This document shows, one piece after another, positions 18,041 to 25,770 of a DNA stretch of 52,573 nucleotides. The DNA lies in NCBI GenBank assembly GCA_028279185.1, contig JANQSS010000303.1, forward strand, positions 1-52,573, given 5' to 3'. Every line of letters starts with the position of its first letter. Position 1 is the first letter of the stretch. The notes beneath the pieces are model-generated. The model was not told the DNA's origin and made no database searches. It saw nothing but the letters and a program-made list of their open reading frames with translations. Both the position numbers and the translations under genes were made by a program. Origin of the DNA: Saprospiraceae bacterium (GTDB taxonomy: Bacteria > Bacteroidota > Bacteroidia > Chitinophagales > Saprospiraceae).

Positions 18041-18545
18041 GAATAAATCAAGGCATTGGCATGCGGTATTGGTGGGATCAAAGAAGGAAAAGTTCGTCTT
18101 TGACCTACTTCAAAGAAAGGGCATATCGGTCTATTTGCCTTTAGTCAAGCGGACTAGAAGATATGCAAGTAGGATTAAAACGCATGAAGTACCTTTGATC
18201 TCCTGTTATGTTTTTGTGCAGGTCTCGGAGCAAGAGCATGTCGATGTGCTGGAAACGGCTTACGTGTACAAGTTCATTCGTTTTGGTGGCAACATAACAG
18301 CTATTCCCCAACATGAAATCGATATTTTGAAACATGTCGTCGGGCATTACGATGACGTGGAGCTAGCTGATGACCAGTTGTATCGAAAAGGTGATAAGGT
18401 AGAGTTGATAGCGGGAGAATTGACGGGAATAAAAGGCACAGTTATTGAAGATAGAGGCAATAAGAGGTACCTCGTCAAACTTGAAAGTTTAGACTTAAAA
18501 TTGACATGGACCGTCAAGGCTTCCAAACTTAAGCGAACAACGTAA
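18015..18545 (+). CDS. UpxY-family NusG-like transcription antiterminator
   Basis: 176 residues; ATG at 18015, with a second in-frame ATG at 18030. Both overlap the end of the preceding gene, suggesting translational coupling. Residues 10-110 form a NusG N-terminal (NGN) domain: RHWHAVLVGSKKEKFVFDLLQRKGISVYLPLVKRTRRY... PLISCYVFVQV. Residues 125-165 are a KOW domain (KGDKVELIAGELTGIKGTVIEDRGNKRYLVKLESL). UpxY proteins of Bacteroides bind elongating RNA polymerase and prevent premature termination in the long capsule operon they head. That job fits a run of genes extending about 28 kb downstream. It is separate from the housekeeping NusG, which would sit in a ribosomal operon. Confidence 0.88.
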   Translation: MKSEIMRSENKSRHWHAVLVGSKKEKFVFDLLQRKGISVYLPLVKRTRRYASRIKTHEVPLISCYVFVQVSEQEHVDVLETAYVYKFIRFGGNITAIPQHEIDILKHVVGHYDDVELADDQLYRKGDKVELIAGELTGIKGTVIEDRGNKRYLVKLESLDLKLTWTVKASKLKRTT

Positions 18546-18549
18546 AGAA

Positions 18550-18571
18550 GGAGAATTTGCAAATTTTCTCC
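18550..18571 (+). promoter_or_regulatory. imperfect hairpin in the upxY-ugd gap
   Basis: GGAGAA (18550-18555) and TTCTCC (18566-18571) form a 6-base stem around a 10-base loop, 5 bases after the upxY stop codon. No T run follows directly. TATATTTG (18611-18618), a match to the -7 consensus without a -33 partner, lies further on, 30 bases before the ugd start. This could be an attenuator, a pause site or nothing. Confidence 0.3.
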
Positions 18572-18647
18572 CGACTTATGAAGGGCGAAGCCTATAAAAA
18601 AAGGTATGTATATATTTGCATTTTTTTGACAATCAAATAATTACTTA

Positions 18648-19967
18648 GTGAATATTTCTGTAATAGGTACCGGATATGTCGGTCTGGTGACAGGCACTTG
18701 TTTTGCTGAAATGGGCAACACAGTGTCATGTGTAGATATCGACGCGGACAAGGTAAAGCGGATGCAAAATGGAGAAGTGCCGATTTACGAACCTGACCTA
18801 GAATTTCTGTTTGAACGCAACTCAAAACAAAACCGATTGAGATTCACGACAGACATGGAGGCATCGGTCACAGATGCTGATATCGTCTTTTTAGCACTTC
18901 CAACTCCTCCTGGTGATGATGGGTCAGCCGACTTGAGTTATATATTGGCTGTTGCCGATCAACTTGGGCCTATGCTTAAATCTTACACTGTTATAGTCGA
19001 CAAGAGTACTGTTCCAGTTGGTACCGCTGAACTCGTTCACCGGCGGATTGCTAAGCATGTGGGGGCAGACATGTTCGATGTGGTTTCAAATCCGGAATTC
19101 TTACGGGAAGGAGTGGCGGTTGATGATTTCATGAAACCGGATAGGGTTGTCATTGGCACATCATCCGAACGAGCAGCAGATATAATGCGGCGATTGTATG
19201 CACCTTTCGTTCGCCAGGGGAATCCAATTATTGTGATGGATGAGCGATCTGCCGAGATGACGAAGTATGCAGCAAACAGCTACCTGGCTATGCGCATCTC
19301 CTATATGAATGAAATAGCCAACCTTTGCGAGCGTGTTGGAGCCAATGTCGATCAGGTTCGACGCGGTATTGGAACTGACACGCGAATAGGAAAGCGCTTT
19401 TTATTTCCAGGAGTTGGATATGGAGGATCTTGTTTTCCGAAAGATGTGAAGGCATTGGTGAAGACATCATCAGAATATGAGTATGACTTTAGAATTCTCG
19501 ACGCCGTTATGCGCGTAAATGAAATTCAAAAAGACACACTTGTCAGAAAAGTAGCCGCTCATTTTAACAATGACCTGAAAGGAAAGAAAATAGCGATGTG
19601 GGGACTCTCATTCAAGCCCGAAACAGATGATATTCGCGAAGCCCCGTCTTTAAATACAATAAAAGGGCTTGTCCAACTTGGTGCAGAAGTTGCTGCGTAT
19701 GATCCCGAAGCAATGGAAAATGTAGCTCGTGAATGTTATGAAAATATTTCATTCGCAAAAGACCCGTATGAGGCGTTGAACGATGCAGATGCACTCCTAA
19801 TCTTGACAGAATGGTCTGCCTTTCGAACACCGAATTTTGAGGAAATGAAAAAACGACTTAAACAGCAAAAAATATTTGACGGTAGAAATGTATATGATCT
19901 CGACACGATGAAAAAAGAAGGGTTTTATTATTCCAGTATTGGTAGAGATGTTATTAACTCCAATTAG
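18648..19967 (+). CDS. ugd: UDP-glucose 6-dehydrogenase
   Basis: 439 residues, GTG start. It oxidises UDP-glucose to UDP-glucuronate with two NAD+, giving the acidic sugar precursor for the polysaccharide. The N-terminal Rossmann motif is G7-T-G-Y-V-G-L-V-T-G. The catalytic Cys is C262 in the block FPGVGYGGSCFPKDVKAL. The lysine- and asparagine-bearing block AEMTKYAANSYLAMRISYMNEIANLCE and the C-terminal UDP-binding domain (KIAMWGLSFKPETDDIREAPS) are intact. Length is normal for the TuaD/RkpK type. A relative, UDP-ManNAc dehydrogenase (WecC), is another possible reading, since WecB is encoded in this locus, but the motifs look more like Ugd. The gap to the next gene is 2 bases. Confidence 0.93.
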   Translation: MNISVIGTGYVGLVTGTCFAEMGNTVSCVDIDADKVKRMQNGEVPIYEPDLEFLFERNSKQNRLRFTTDMEASVTDADIVFLALPTPPGDDGSADLSYILAVADQLGPMLKSYTVIVDKSTVPVGTAELVHRRIAKHVGADMFDVVSNPEFLREGVAVDDFMKPDRVVIGTSSERAADIMRRLYAPFVRQGNPIIVMDERSAEMTKYAANSYLAMRISYMNEIANLCERVGANVDQVRRGIGTDTRIGKRFLFPGVGYGGSCFPKDVKALVKTSSEYEYDFRILDAVMRVNEIQKDTLVRKVAAHFNNDLKGKKIAMWGLSFKPETDDIREAPSLNTIKGLVQLGAEVAAYDPEAMENVARECYENISFAKDPYEALNDADALLILTEWSAFRTPNFEEMKKRLKQQKIFDGRNVYDLDTMKKEGFYYSSIGRDVINSN

Positions 19968-19969
19968 TC

Positions 19970-20206
19970 ATGACACAAAAAAGTAAAGAATCACATACCC
20001 GAAGTATATTAAAAACGATTACCTGGAGAATAATTGCTACGTCCACTATTATTGCGATAGCCTATTTTACGACTGGGGATATTGATGTTGCACTAAAGAT
20101 GGGGTCGATCGAATTTTTCGTAAAAATGATCCTCTATTATTTTCATGAACGTGCCTGGCAAACAGCTCCTCGAGGCACCATACGAAAGATATTAGGAAAA
20201 AAATAA
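19970..20206 (+). CDS. DUF2061 small membrane protein
   Basis: 78 residues. The pattern SILKTITWRIIATSTIIAIAYFTTGDIDVALKMGSIEFFVKMILYYFHERAWQ is that of DUF2061, a small protein with two hydrophobic helices and a conserved W-R pair near the start. Its function is unknown. In several Bacteroidota and Proteobacteria it is encoded beside sulfate-activation genes, as here, directly before cysC with a TAATG overlap of one base. A role at the membrane linked to sulfate activation or sulfated glycan export is only a guess. Confidence 0.85.
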   Translation: MTQKSKESHTRSILKTITWRIIATSTIIAIAYFTTGDIDVALKMGSIEFFVKMILYYFHERAWQTAPRGTIRKILGKK

Positions 20207-20811
20207 TGAAAAAATTACACATACACCCCATTCACGACCGCATGGTAACACGGCAAACACGTGAGTCCATTTTGAAACAAAAGGGCGGCGTGTATTGGAT
20301 GACAGGACTATCAGGTTCGGGGAAAAGCACGATCGCATTGGGTTTGGAAAAAGAACTAATTGCGAGAGGATATCAGGCCGTCGTTCTGGATGGGGACAAC
20401 ATTCGAAATGGAATTAATTCTGACCTTACATTTACCGTTGAAGATCGCAAAGAAAATATTCGCCGCATCGCGGAAATCACGAAACTGTTTTGCCAATTTG
20501 GGTTTATTACAATTTCATCTTTTATCAGCCCAACTCGAGAAATGCGTCATTTCGCTGAGAATATCATAGGAGATGTTGACTTCCACGAAGTGTACATCAA
20601 TACACCAATAGAAATTTGTGAACAGCGCGATGTCAAAGGTTTGTATAAAAAAGCACGTGCAGGTGAAATAAAAAATTTTACAGGCATCGATTCGCCTTAT
20701 GAAGCCCCGGAAAATCCATTTTTAGAAATTAAAACAGCCGGAAAATCGGTTGACGAATCTGTACAAAATGTACTCGATAAAATCATTGAAAATTCAAAAA
20801 TTTTAGTTTGA
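20206..20811 (+). CDS. cysC: adenylylsulfate (APS) kinase
   Basis: 201 residues. It phosphorylates the 3'-OH of adenylylsulfate with ATP to give PAPS, the sulfate donor for sulfotransferases. Walker A is G34-L-S-G-S-G-K-S-T42. VLDGDNIRNGINSDLTF is the conserved APS-site block (DGDN, R, N), and ISSFISPTREMRHFAENI is the lid and P-site region. It is a stand-alone kinase, not fused to CysN. In this operon PAPS would feed the encoded sulfotransferases. The stop codon overlaps the next start (ATGA). Confidence 0.93.
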   Translation: MKKLHIHPIHDRMVTRQTRESILKQKGGVYWMTGLSGSGKSTIALGLEKELIARGYQAVVLDGDNIRNGINSDLTFTVEDRKENIRRIAEITKLFCQFGFITISSFISPTREMRHFAENIIGDVDFHEVYINTPIEICEQRDVKGLYKKARAGEIKNFTGIDSPYEAPENPFLEIKTAGKSVDESVQNVLDKIIENSKILV

Positions 20812-21713
20812 TGAACTATAACTTAGATTATCTAAAAGAATTAGAATCGGAAAGTATTTACGTGATCCGCGAAGTGGCCACGCAATTTGAAAATCCTGTA
20901 ATAATGTTTTCTGGCGGAAAAGATTCCATTCTGATGACATACTTAGCAGTCAAGGCTTTTCATCCTGCAAAGCTTCCTTTCACATTATTGCATGTAGATA
21001 CAGGACACAACTTTGATGAAACAATAGAATTTCGCGATAATCTCGTATCACGCTATGGATTAAAATTAGTTGTGGGATCCGTGCAGGAGGCGATCGATGA
21101 AGGAAAGGCGGTTGAGGAAACAGGATACAATGCAACTCGAAATTACCTGCAGACGAACGTTCTTTTGGAGTCATTAGAGAAAGGAAAATATGACGCAGCG
21201 TTAGGTGGTGGACGAAGAGACGAAGAAAAGGCAAGAGCAAAAGAACGGTTTTTCTCCCATCGTGACGAATTTGGTCAGTGGGACCCAAAAAATCAACGCC
21301 CCGAATTGTGGAATTTATTCAATGGTAAAAAGAAATTCGGTGAACATTTTCGTGTTTTTCCAATAAGTAATTGGACAGAACTTGACGTTTGGCAATATTT
21401 TAAAGTAGAAAATGTCGAATTGCCAAGTTTGTACTTCGCACATAAGAGACAAGTTTTCGAACGCGATGGAATACTTTTAGCGGATAGCGAATTTATTCAG
21501 AAAAAGCCTGAAGAAAGACCGTTTGAAGCTATGGTTCGCTGTCGGACCATCGGTGACGTAACATGTACCGGTGTGTGGAAATCGGAAGCCTCGGATATTG
21601 ACGGGATTATTGAAGAAGTATCAACAACCCGTCAAACAGAAAGAGGAGGACGCGCCGATGATAAGAGATCTGAAACCGCCATGGAAGACAGAAAGAAACA
21701 AGGTTATTTCTAA
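20811..21713 (+). CDS. cysD: sulfate adenylyltransferase subunit 2
   Basis: 300 residues from the ATG at 20811, which overlaps the cysC stop as ATGA; a TTG just before it is in frame. This is the catalytic ATP-pyrophosphatase-type subunit of ATP sulfurylase, making APS from ATP and sulfate together with the GTPase subunit CysN. The PP-loop SGGKDS sits near residues 34-39. Further family blocks are present: HVDTGHNFDETIEFRD, ALGGGRRDEEKARAKERFFSHRDEFGQWDPKNQRPELWNL, FPISNWTELDVWQYF and the C-terminal ERGGRADDKRSETAMEDRKKQGYF. Length and motifs are normal. A 56-base AT-rich gap separates it from cysN. Confidence 0.95.
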   Translation: MNYNLDYLKELESESIYVIREVATQFENPVIMFSGGKDSILMTYLAVKAFHPAKLPFTLLHVDTGHNFDETIEFRDNLVSRYGLKLVVGSVQEAIDEGKAVEETGYNATRNYLQTNVLLESLEKGKYDAALGGGRRDEEKARAKERFFSHRDEFGQWDPKNQRPELWNLFNGKKKFGEHFRVFPISNWTELDVWQYFKVENVELPSLYFAHKRQVFERDGILLADSEFIQKKPEERPFEAMVRCRTIGDVTCTGVWKSEASDIDGIIEEVSTTRQTERGGRADDKRSETAMEDRKKQGYF

Positions 21714-21769
21714 AGCCTTTTCAAAATTCATAACTATATCAAATTAAAACATTCGAAACCAATTAATAA

Positions 21770-23023
21770 ATGAGTCATACAAGCGAATTATTACGATTTA
21801 GCACCGCAGGATCAGTCGATGATGGAAAATCAACATTAATCGGCCGATTACTCTATGATAGTAAGTCCATTTTTGAAGATCAATATGAAACACTTCGAAA
21901 AAGCACAGAAAAACGTGGTGAAGAAGGCGTGAACCTTGCACTCCTAACCGATGGTTTAAAAGCAGAGCGTGAACAGGGCATTACGATAGACGTTGCATAT
22001 CGCTACTTTTCCACACCAAAACGAAAATTTATTATTGCGGATACGCCAGGCCATATTCAATATACACGAAATATGGTCACTGGAGCTTCAACCGCCAATG
22101 TTGCGCTTATATTAGTTGATGCTCGAAACGGTGTGTTGGAGCAAACTCGCCGGCATGCCATTATTTCATCTCTATTGCAAATTCCACATTTAGTTGTTTG
22201 CATAAATAAGATGGACTTAGTGGATTTTGACGAGAAAACATATGTCAAGATTCAAGAAGAGTTTGAGCAGTTCGCTTCGAAGTTAGATATTAATGACCTT
22301 TCCTTTATTCCTATTTCGGCTCTTCAAGGTGATAACGTAGTAAGTCGTTCCGAAAATATGAGTTGGTACGAAGGCCCAACATTAATGTATTATTTAGAAA
22401 ATGTCCACATCGGATCAGATCATAATTTTATTGATACACGTTTCCCTGTTCAATTTGTTATTAGGCCGAATAATGATGAGTATCATGACTACAGAGGATA
22501 TGCAGGACGTGTTGCTGGTGGAATTATGAAAAAAGGTGATGAAGTAATGTTACTACCCAGTGGCTTTAAATCTAAAATCGCAAAAATAGATACGTTCGAT
22601 GGCGAACTTAATGAGGCCTTTCCACCTATGTCTGTTACTATACTGCTCGAAGATGATTTAGATTTGTCGAGGGGAGATATGATCGTTCGCGAGAACAATC
22701 AACCGGATGTTGCCCAGGATTTAGATATGATGGTATGTTGGTTTAATGAAAGGCCACTGATGCTCAACGGCAAGTATACGATCATGCATACTTCAAATGA
22801 AGCGCGGTGTATTATAAAAGAAATTCAATATAAGTTAGACGTCAATACACTTCATCGAAATCTCGATGATAAAAAAGTAGTGATGAATGATATTGCACGT
22901 GTTAAACTAAGAACGACTAAGCCTTTATTTATTGACGCCTATGATAAAAATCGAATTACAGGCTCAGTAATATTAATCGATGAAGGTACAAATGAAACAG
23001 TCGGTGCCGGAATGATCGTATAA
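21770..23023 (+). CDS. cysN: sulfate adenylyltransferase subunit 1 (GTPase)
   Basis: 417 residues, an EF-Tu-like GTPase that drives APS formation with CysD. G1 is G14-S-V-D-D-G-K-S-T22, switch region GITIDVAYRYF, G3 DTPGHIQYTRNM, G4 NKMDL, followed by two beta-barrel domains. It ends at the C-terminal barrel (TVGAGMIV) with no fused APS kinase, which agrees with the separate cysC upstream. Having kinase and both sulfurylase subunits together makes a complete sulfate-to-PAPS module inside the polysaccharide operon. Confidence 0.95.
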   Translation: MSHTSELLRFSTAGSVDDGKSTLIGRLLYDSKSIFEDQYETLRKSTEKRGEEGVNLALLTDGLKAEREQGITIDVAYRYFSTPKRKFIIADTPGHIQYTRNMVTGASTANVALILVDARNGVLEQTRRHAIISSLLQIPHLVVCINKMDLVDFDEKTYVKIQEEFEQFASKLDINDLSFIPISALQGDNVVSRSENMSWYEGPTLMYYLENVHIGSDHNFIDTRFPVQFVIRPNNDEYHDYRGYAGRVAGGIMKKGDEVMLLPSGFKSKIAKIDTFDGELNEAFPPMSVTILLEDDLDLSRGDMIVRENNQPDVAQDLDMMVCWFNERPLMLNGKYTIMHTSNEARCIIKEIQYKLDVNTLHRNLDDKKVVMNDIARVKLRTTKPLFIDAYDKNRITGSVILIDEGTNETVGAGMIV

Positions 23024-23047
23024 CCTCCGGTACTTTAAAAAAATTAA

Positions 23048-24106
23048 TTGAAAAAGGTTCTTGTTACCGGAGCGGCGGGTTTTATCGGGTTTCACCTGAT
23101 TAAAAGCTTGCTCAAAGAAAACGTGTCAATCGTTGGCGTTGACTCCATCAATGACTATTATGATGTGGGTTTAAAACGCAGTCGACTGAAACACCTCGGA
23201 TTTGCATCAATAGAATACGAAAATAAGGCGTATACAAGTGCAAAATATGAACAGCTCCAATTCTATCAATTTAATATAGCGTCTACAAACAATGTGGAAG
23301 TACTCTTTGAAGAGCATGAATTCAACTATGTCGTAAACCTGGCCGCTCAAGCAGGGGTGAGGTATAGTTTAGAATACCCTGAAAAATATATTCAGGCAAA
23401 CATTTTGGGTTATTTTAATCTATTGAATTGCGCCCGAAAACAGGAATTAATTCACTTTGTTTATGCGAGCAGTTCGAGCGTCTATGGCTTAAATACGAAA
23501 ATGCCATTAGGCGAAGCAGATAATGTAGACCATCCGATATCCTTGTACGCTGCGACAAAAAAATCGAACGAATTGTTCGCTCATGCCTATAGTCATCTTT
23601 ATAACTTGCCTACAACAGGCCTACGATTTTTTACTGTATATGGCCCTTGGGGCAGGCCTGATATGGCTTATTTTAAATTTACAGAAGCCATTTTGCAAGG
23701 TAAAACCATTGATGTTTACAACAATGGAGATATGTATCGCGATTTCACATATATTGATGATATAATAAAAGGATTGGTGCGTGTTATTCTTACAATTCCT
23801 ACCGGATTTAGCGATTGGAATAGCGATGCCCCTGATCCGTCTACTTCTCCTGCACCCTATCGTGTATACAACATAGGTAATCAGAATCCGATTAAGTTGT
23901 TGGATTTTATTGAAGTACTAGAAGAAGAATTAGGTGTAAAGGCTAAAATTAATTTAATGCCTATTCAGCCAGGTGACGTTTATAAAACTTTTGCAGATGT
24001 CAGTCACCTAAAACGGGATATTAATTATGCCCCGGCCACACCACTTCAAGATGGAATCAAAAGGTTTGTTGAGTGGTATCGAAGCTGGAAACACCTCGAT
24101 AAATGA
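23048..24106 (+). CDS. NAD-dependent epimerase, UDP-glucuronate 4-epimerase type
   Basis: 352 residues, TTG start placed right at the Rossmann motif (KKVLVTGAAGFIGFHL, G8, G11, G14). A short-chain dehydrogenase/reductase (extended) with catalytic Y167-A-A-T-K171 after the SSSSVYG block. The segment NDYYDVGLKRSRL (35-47) is a hallmark of the UDP-glucuronate 4-epimerase group, which interconverts UDP-GlcA and UDP-GalA. This fits the upstream ugd. Galacturonate in the polysaccharide is therefore likely, though the related UDP-glucose 4-epimerase-like activities cannot be ruled out. Its stop overlaps the cysH start as ATGA. Confidence 0.88.
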   Translation: MKKVLVTGAAGFIGFHLIKSLLKENVSIVGVDSINDYYDVGLKRSRLKHLGFASIEYENKAYTSAKYEQLQFYQFNIASTNNVEVLFEEHEFNYVVNLAAQAGVRYSLEYPEKYIQANILGYFNLLNCARKQELIHFVYASSSSVYGLNTKMPLGEADNVDHPISLYAATKKSNELFAHAYSHLYNLPTTGLRFFTVYGPWGRPDMAYFKFTEAILQGKTIDVYNNGDMYRDFTYIDDIIKGLVRVILTIPTGFSDWNSDAPDPSTSPAPYRVYNIGNQNPIKLLDFIEVLEEELGVKAKINLMPIQPGDVYKTFADVSHLKRDINYAPATPLQDGIKRFVEWYRSWKHLDK

Positions 24107-24783
24107 GCAAATTAGACTTGGTAGAAGGATTTACAAAGGAAATTCAGAATAAGATTCAAGTTTACTTGGAAGATGGCATGGAGTTATTTATTTCGTCATC
24201 ATTTCAAACACATAGCATCCCGATGTTACATATTATTTCCCAGGTGTACCCAACAATTCCTGTATATTTTTTGAACACGGGCTATCATTTTCCAGAAACA
24301 ATCGTTTTTAAAAATTCGATAACGAATCTGTTATCGCTAAATACCATTGACTTGTTATCACCTATATCTATGGTCCATCAAAAAGACTTAGCAGGTAATT
24401 TAATGTATACGAGTGACCCGGATTATTGCTGTGAGTTGAATAAAACGATGCCTATGGAACCAATTCTGGCGAAGTATGATGTATGGATATCTGGTGTAAG
24501 GGCAGATCAAAGCGCGCATCGAAAAAGTATGCAATCCGAAATGATGGCAAATGAATCAACACTGCGATACCATCCAATGCTTTTTTGGTCCGCCAAGATG
24601 ATATATGAATACAGGCAATTACATGAATTACCCGAACACCCATTGGACCATGCCGGTTATGTTAGCATTGGCTGTGAGCCTTGTACAATCAAATATCTCG
24701 ACGAAGAACGGGGCAGTCGTTGGAAAGGAATGGCAAAAGAGGAGTGCGGGCTACATACTACACTCATCAAAGCAAAGGATTAG
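24103..24783 (+). CDS. cysH: adenylylsulfate (APS) reductase, [4Fe-4S] type CysH
   Basis: 226 residues. It reduces activated sulfate to sulfite using thioredoxin. The Fe-S cysteines are C109, C110, C191 and C194 (CC-x80-CxxC), which marks the iron-sulfur APS reductase type; PAPS reductases of enteric bacteria lack these. The catalytic cysteine is C215 in the conserved ECGLH tail motif. The N-terminal part (FISSSFQTHSIPMLHI) occupies the PP-loop position, and NTGYHFPET is a further family block. It would compete with CysC for APS made by CysD/CysN. No sulfite reductase gene is in the window. It lies between two epimerase genes rather than next to cysN. Confidence 0.9.
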   Translation: MSKLDLVEGFTKEIQNKIQVYLEDGMELFISSSFQTHSIPMLHIISQVYPTIPVYFLNTGYHFPETIVFKNSITNLLSLNTIDLLSPISMVHQKDLAGNLMYTSDPDYCCELNKTMPMEPILAKYDVWISGVRADQSAHRKSMQSEMMANESTLRYHPMLFWSAKMIYEYRQLHELPEHPLDHAGYVSIGCEPCTIKYLDEERGSRWKGMAKEECGLHTTLIKAKD

Positions 24784-24797
24784 ATTAAAGACCAACA

Positions 24798-25727
24798 ATG
24801 TCTATTTTAATTACTGGAGGAAGCGGCTATATTGGTGAGTCACTATTTAGTGAACTCAACCGAATAAATTGCGATTCGCGTATAATTAATTACGACAACC
24901 TATCTCGAAAAAACTATTCCTTTTTTATTAATAATAAGTTCGAAAGCCTCAATGCAAAATTCGAACATGGCGACTTATTAGATACAAAACGCCTTCTGGA
25001 GTTAATGAAAAACGTGGATACCGTAATTCATTTGGCAGGACTTGTGACCACACCATACGCAGATCACACACCTCATTTATTCGAGCAAAACAATCATTGG
25101 GGGACTTCCTCTTTAATGACGGCAATTGAACGTTCTAATATTAAACGTGTTATTTTTTTAAGCACCGCAACCGTTTATGGCAACCTGGCACATCCGGTTG
25201 ATGAACAAGCTATGCCACAGCCAGAGACATTTTACTGTGTATCAAAGTATCAGGCTGAAAAACAATTGCAGCGTATTGAAGAAAACTGTGAAGTGTTCAT
25301 TTTACGCTCTGGTAATGTGTATGGTTATAATACATCTATGCGAATGGATGCATTCATAAATAAATTTATGTTCGAGGCACATTATTTCAATAAAATTCGA
25401 ATTACAGGAGCGGGAAATCAATATAGGCCTGTTATTCACGTTGACAAGTTAGCTTTCGTTTTGGCAGCCTTGGTAGATGAAAAAATTCAACCTGGAACGT
25501 ATAACGTTGCACAGCATAATTTCTCAATCAATGACGTGGCAAAGGCTATTCAATCTATTTATCCTAAACTGGACATGGTATACTCAAGTCAAAATATGCC
25601 TATGCGTAGTTTGCAAATAAAAGTTCCGTGTAGGTTGCTTGACACCATTAAATTTGGCGAGATGTCATTTGAGGAGGAATTGCAAGAAATAAAGAAGCAA
25701 TTTTCCTTTACCAGATATTCGGTTTAA
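24798..25727 (+). CDS. NAD-dependent sugar epimerase/dehydratase
   Basis: 309 residues, an extended short-chain dehydrogenase with nucleotide motif G7-G-S-G10-Y-I-G13 and catalytic Y146-C-V-S-K150 after the LSTATVYG block. It is shorter than the uronate epimerase upstream and lacks its NDYYD signature. It probably acts on a nucleotide-linked sugar (for example a 4-epimerase), but the substrate cannot be told. The gap to cysH is 14 bases. Confidence 0.82.
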   Translation: MSILITGGSGYIGESLFSELNRINCDSRIINYDNLSRKNYSFFINNKFESLNAKFEHGDLLDTKRLLELMKNVDTVIHLAGLVTTPYADHTPHLFEQNNHWGTSSLMTAIERSNIKRVIFLSTATVYGNLAHPVDEQAMPQPETFYCVSKYQAEKQLQRIEENCEVFILRSGNVYGYNTSMRMDAFINKFMFEAHYFNKIRITGAGNQYRPVIHVDKLAFVLAALVDEKIQPGTYNVAQHNFSINDVAKAIQSIYPKLDMVYSSQNMPMRSLQIKVPCRLLDTIKFGEMSFEEELQEIKKQFSFTRYSV

Positions 25728-25770
25728 ATGTGAAGCGTGCAATTCTTCTGTTCGTGAATGTAGATAGAAC

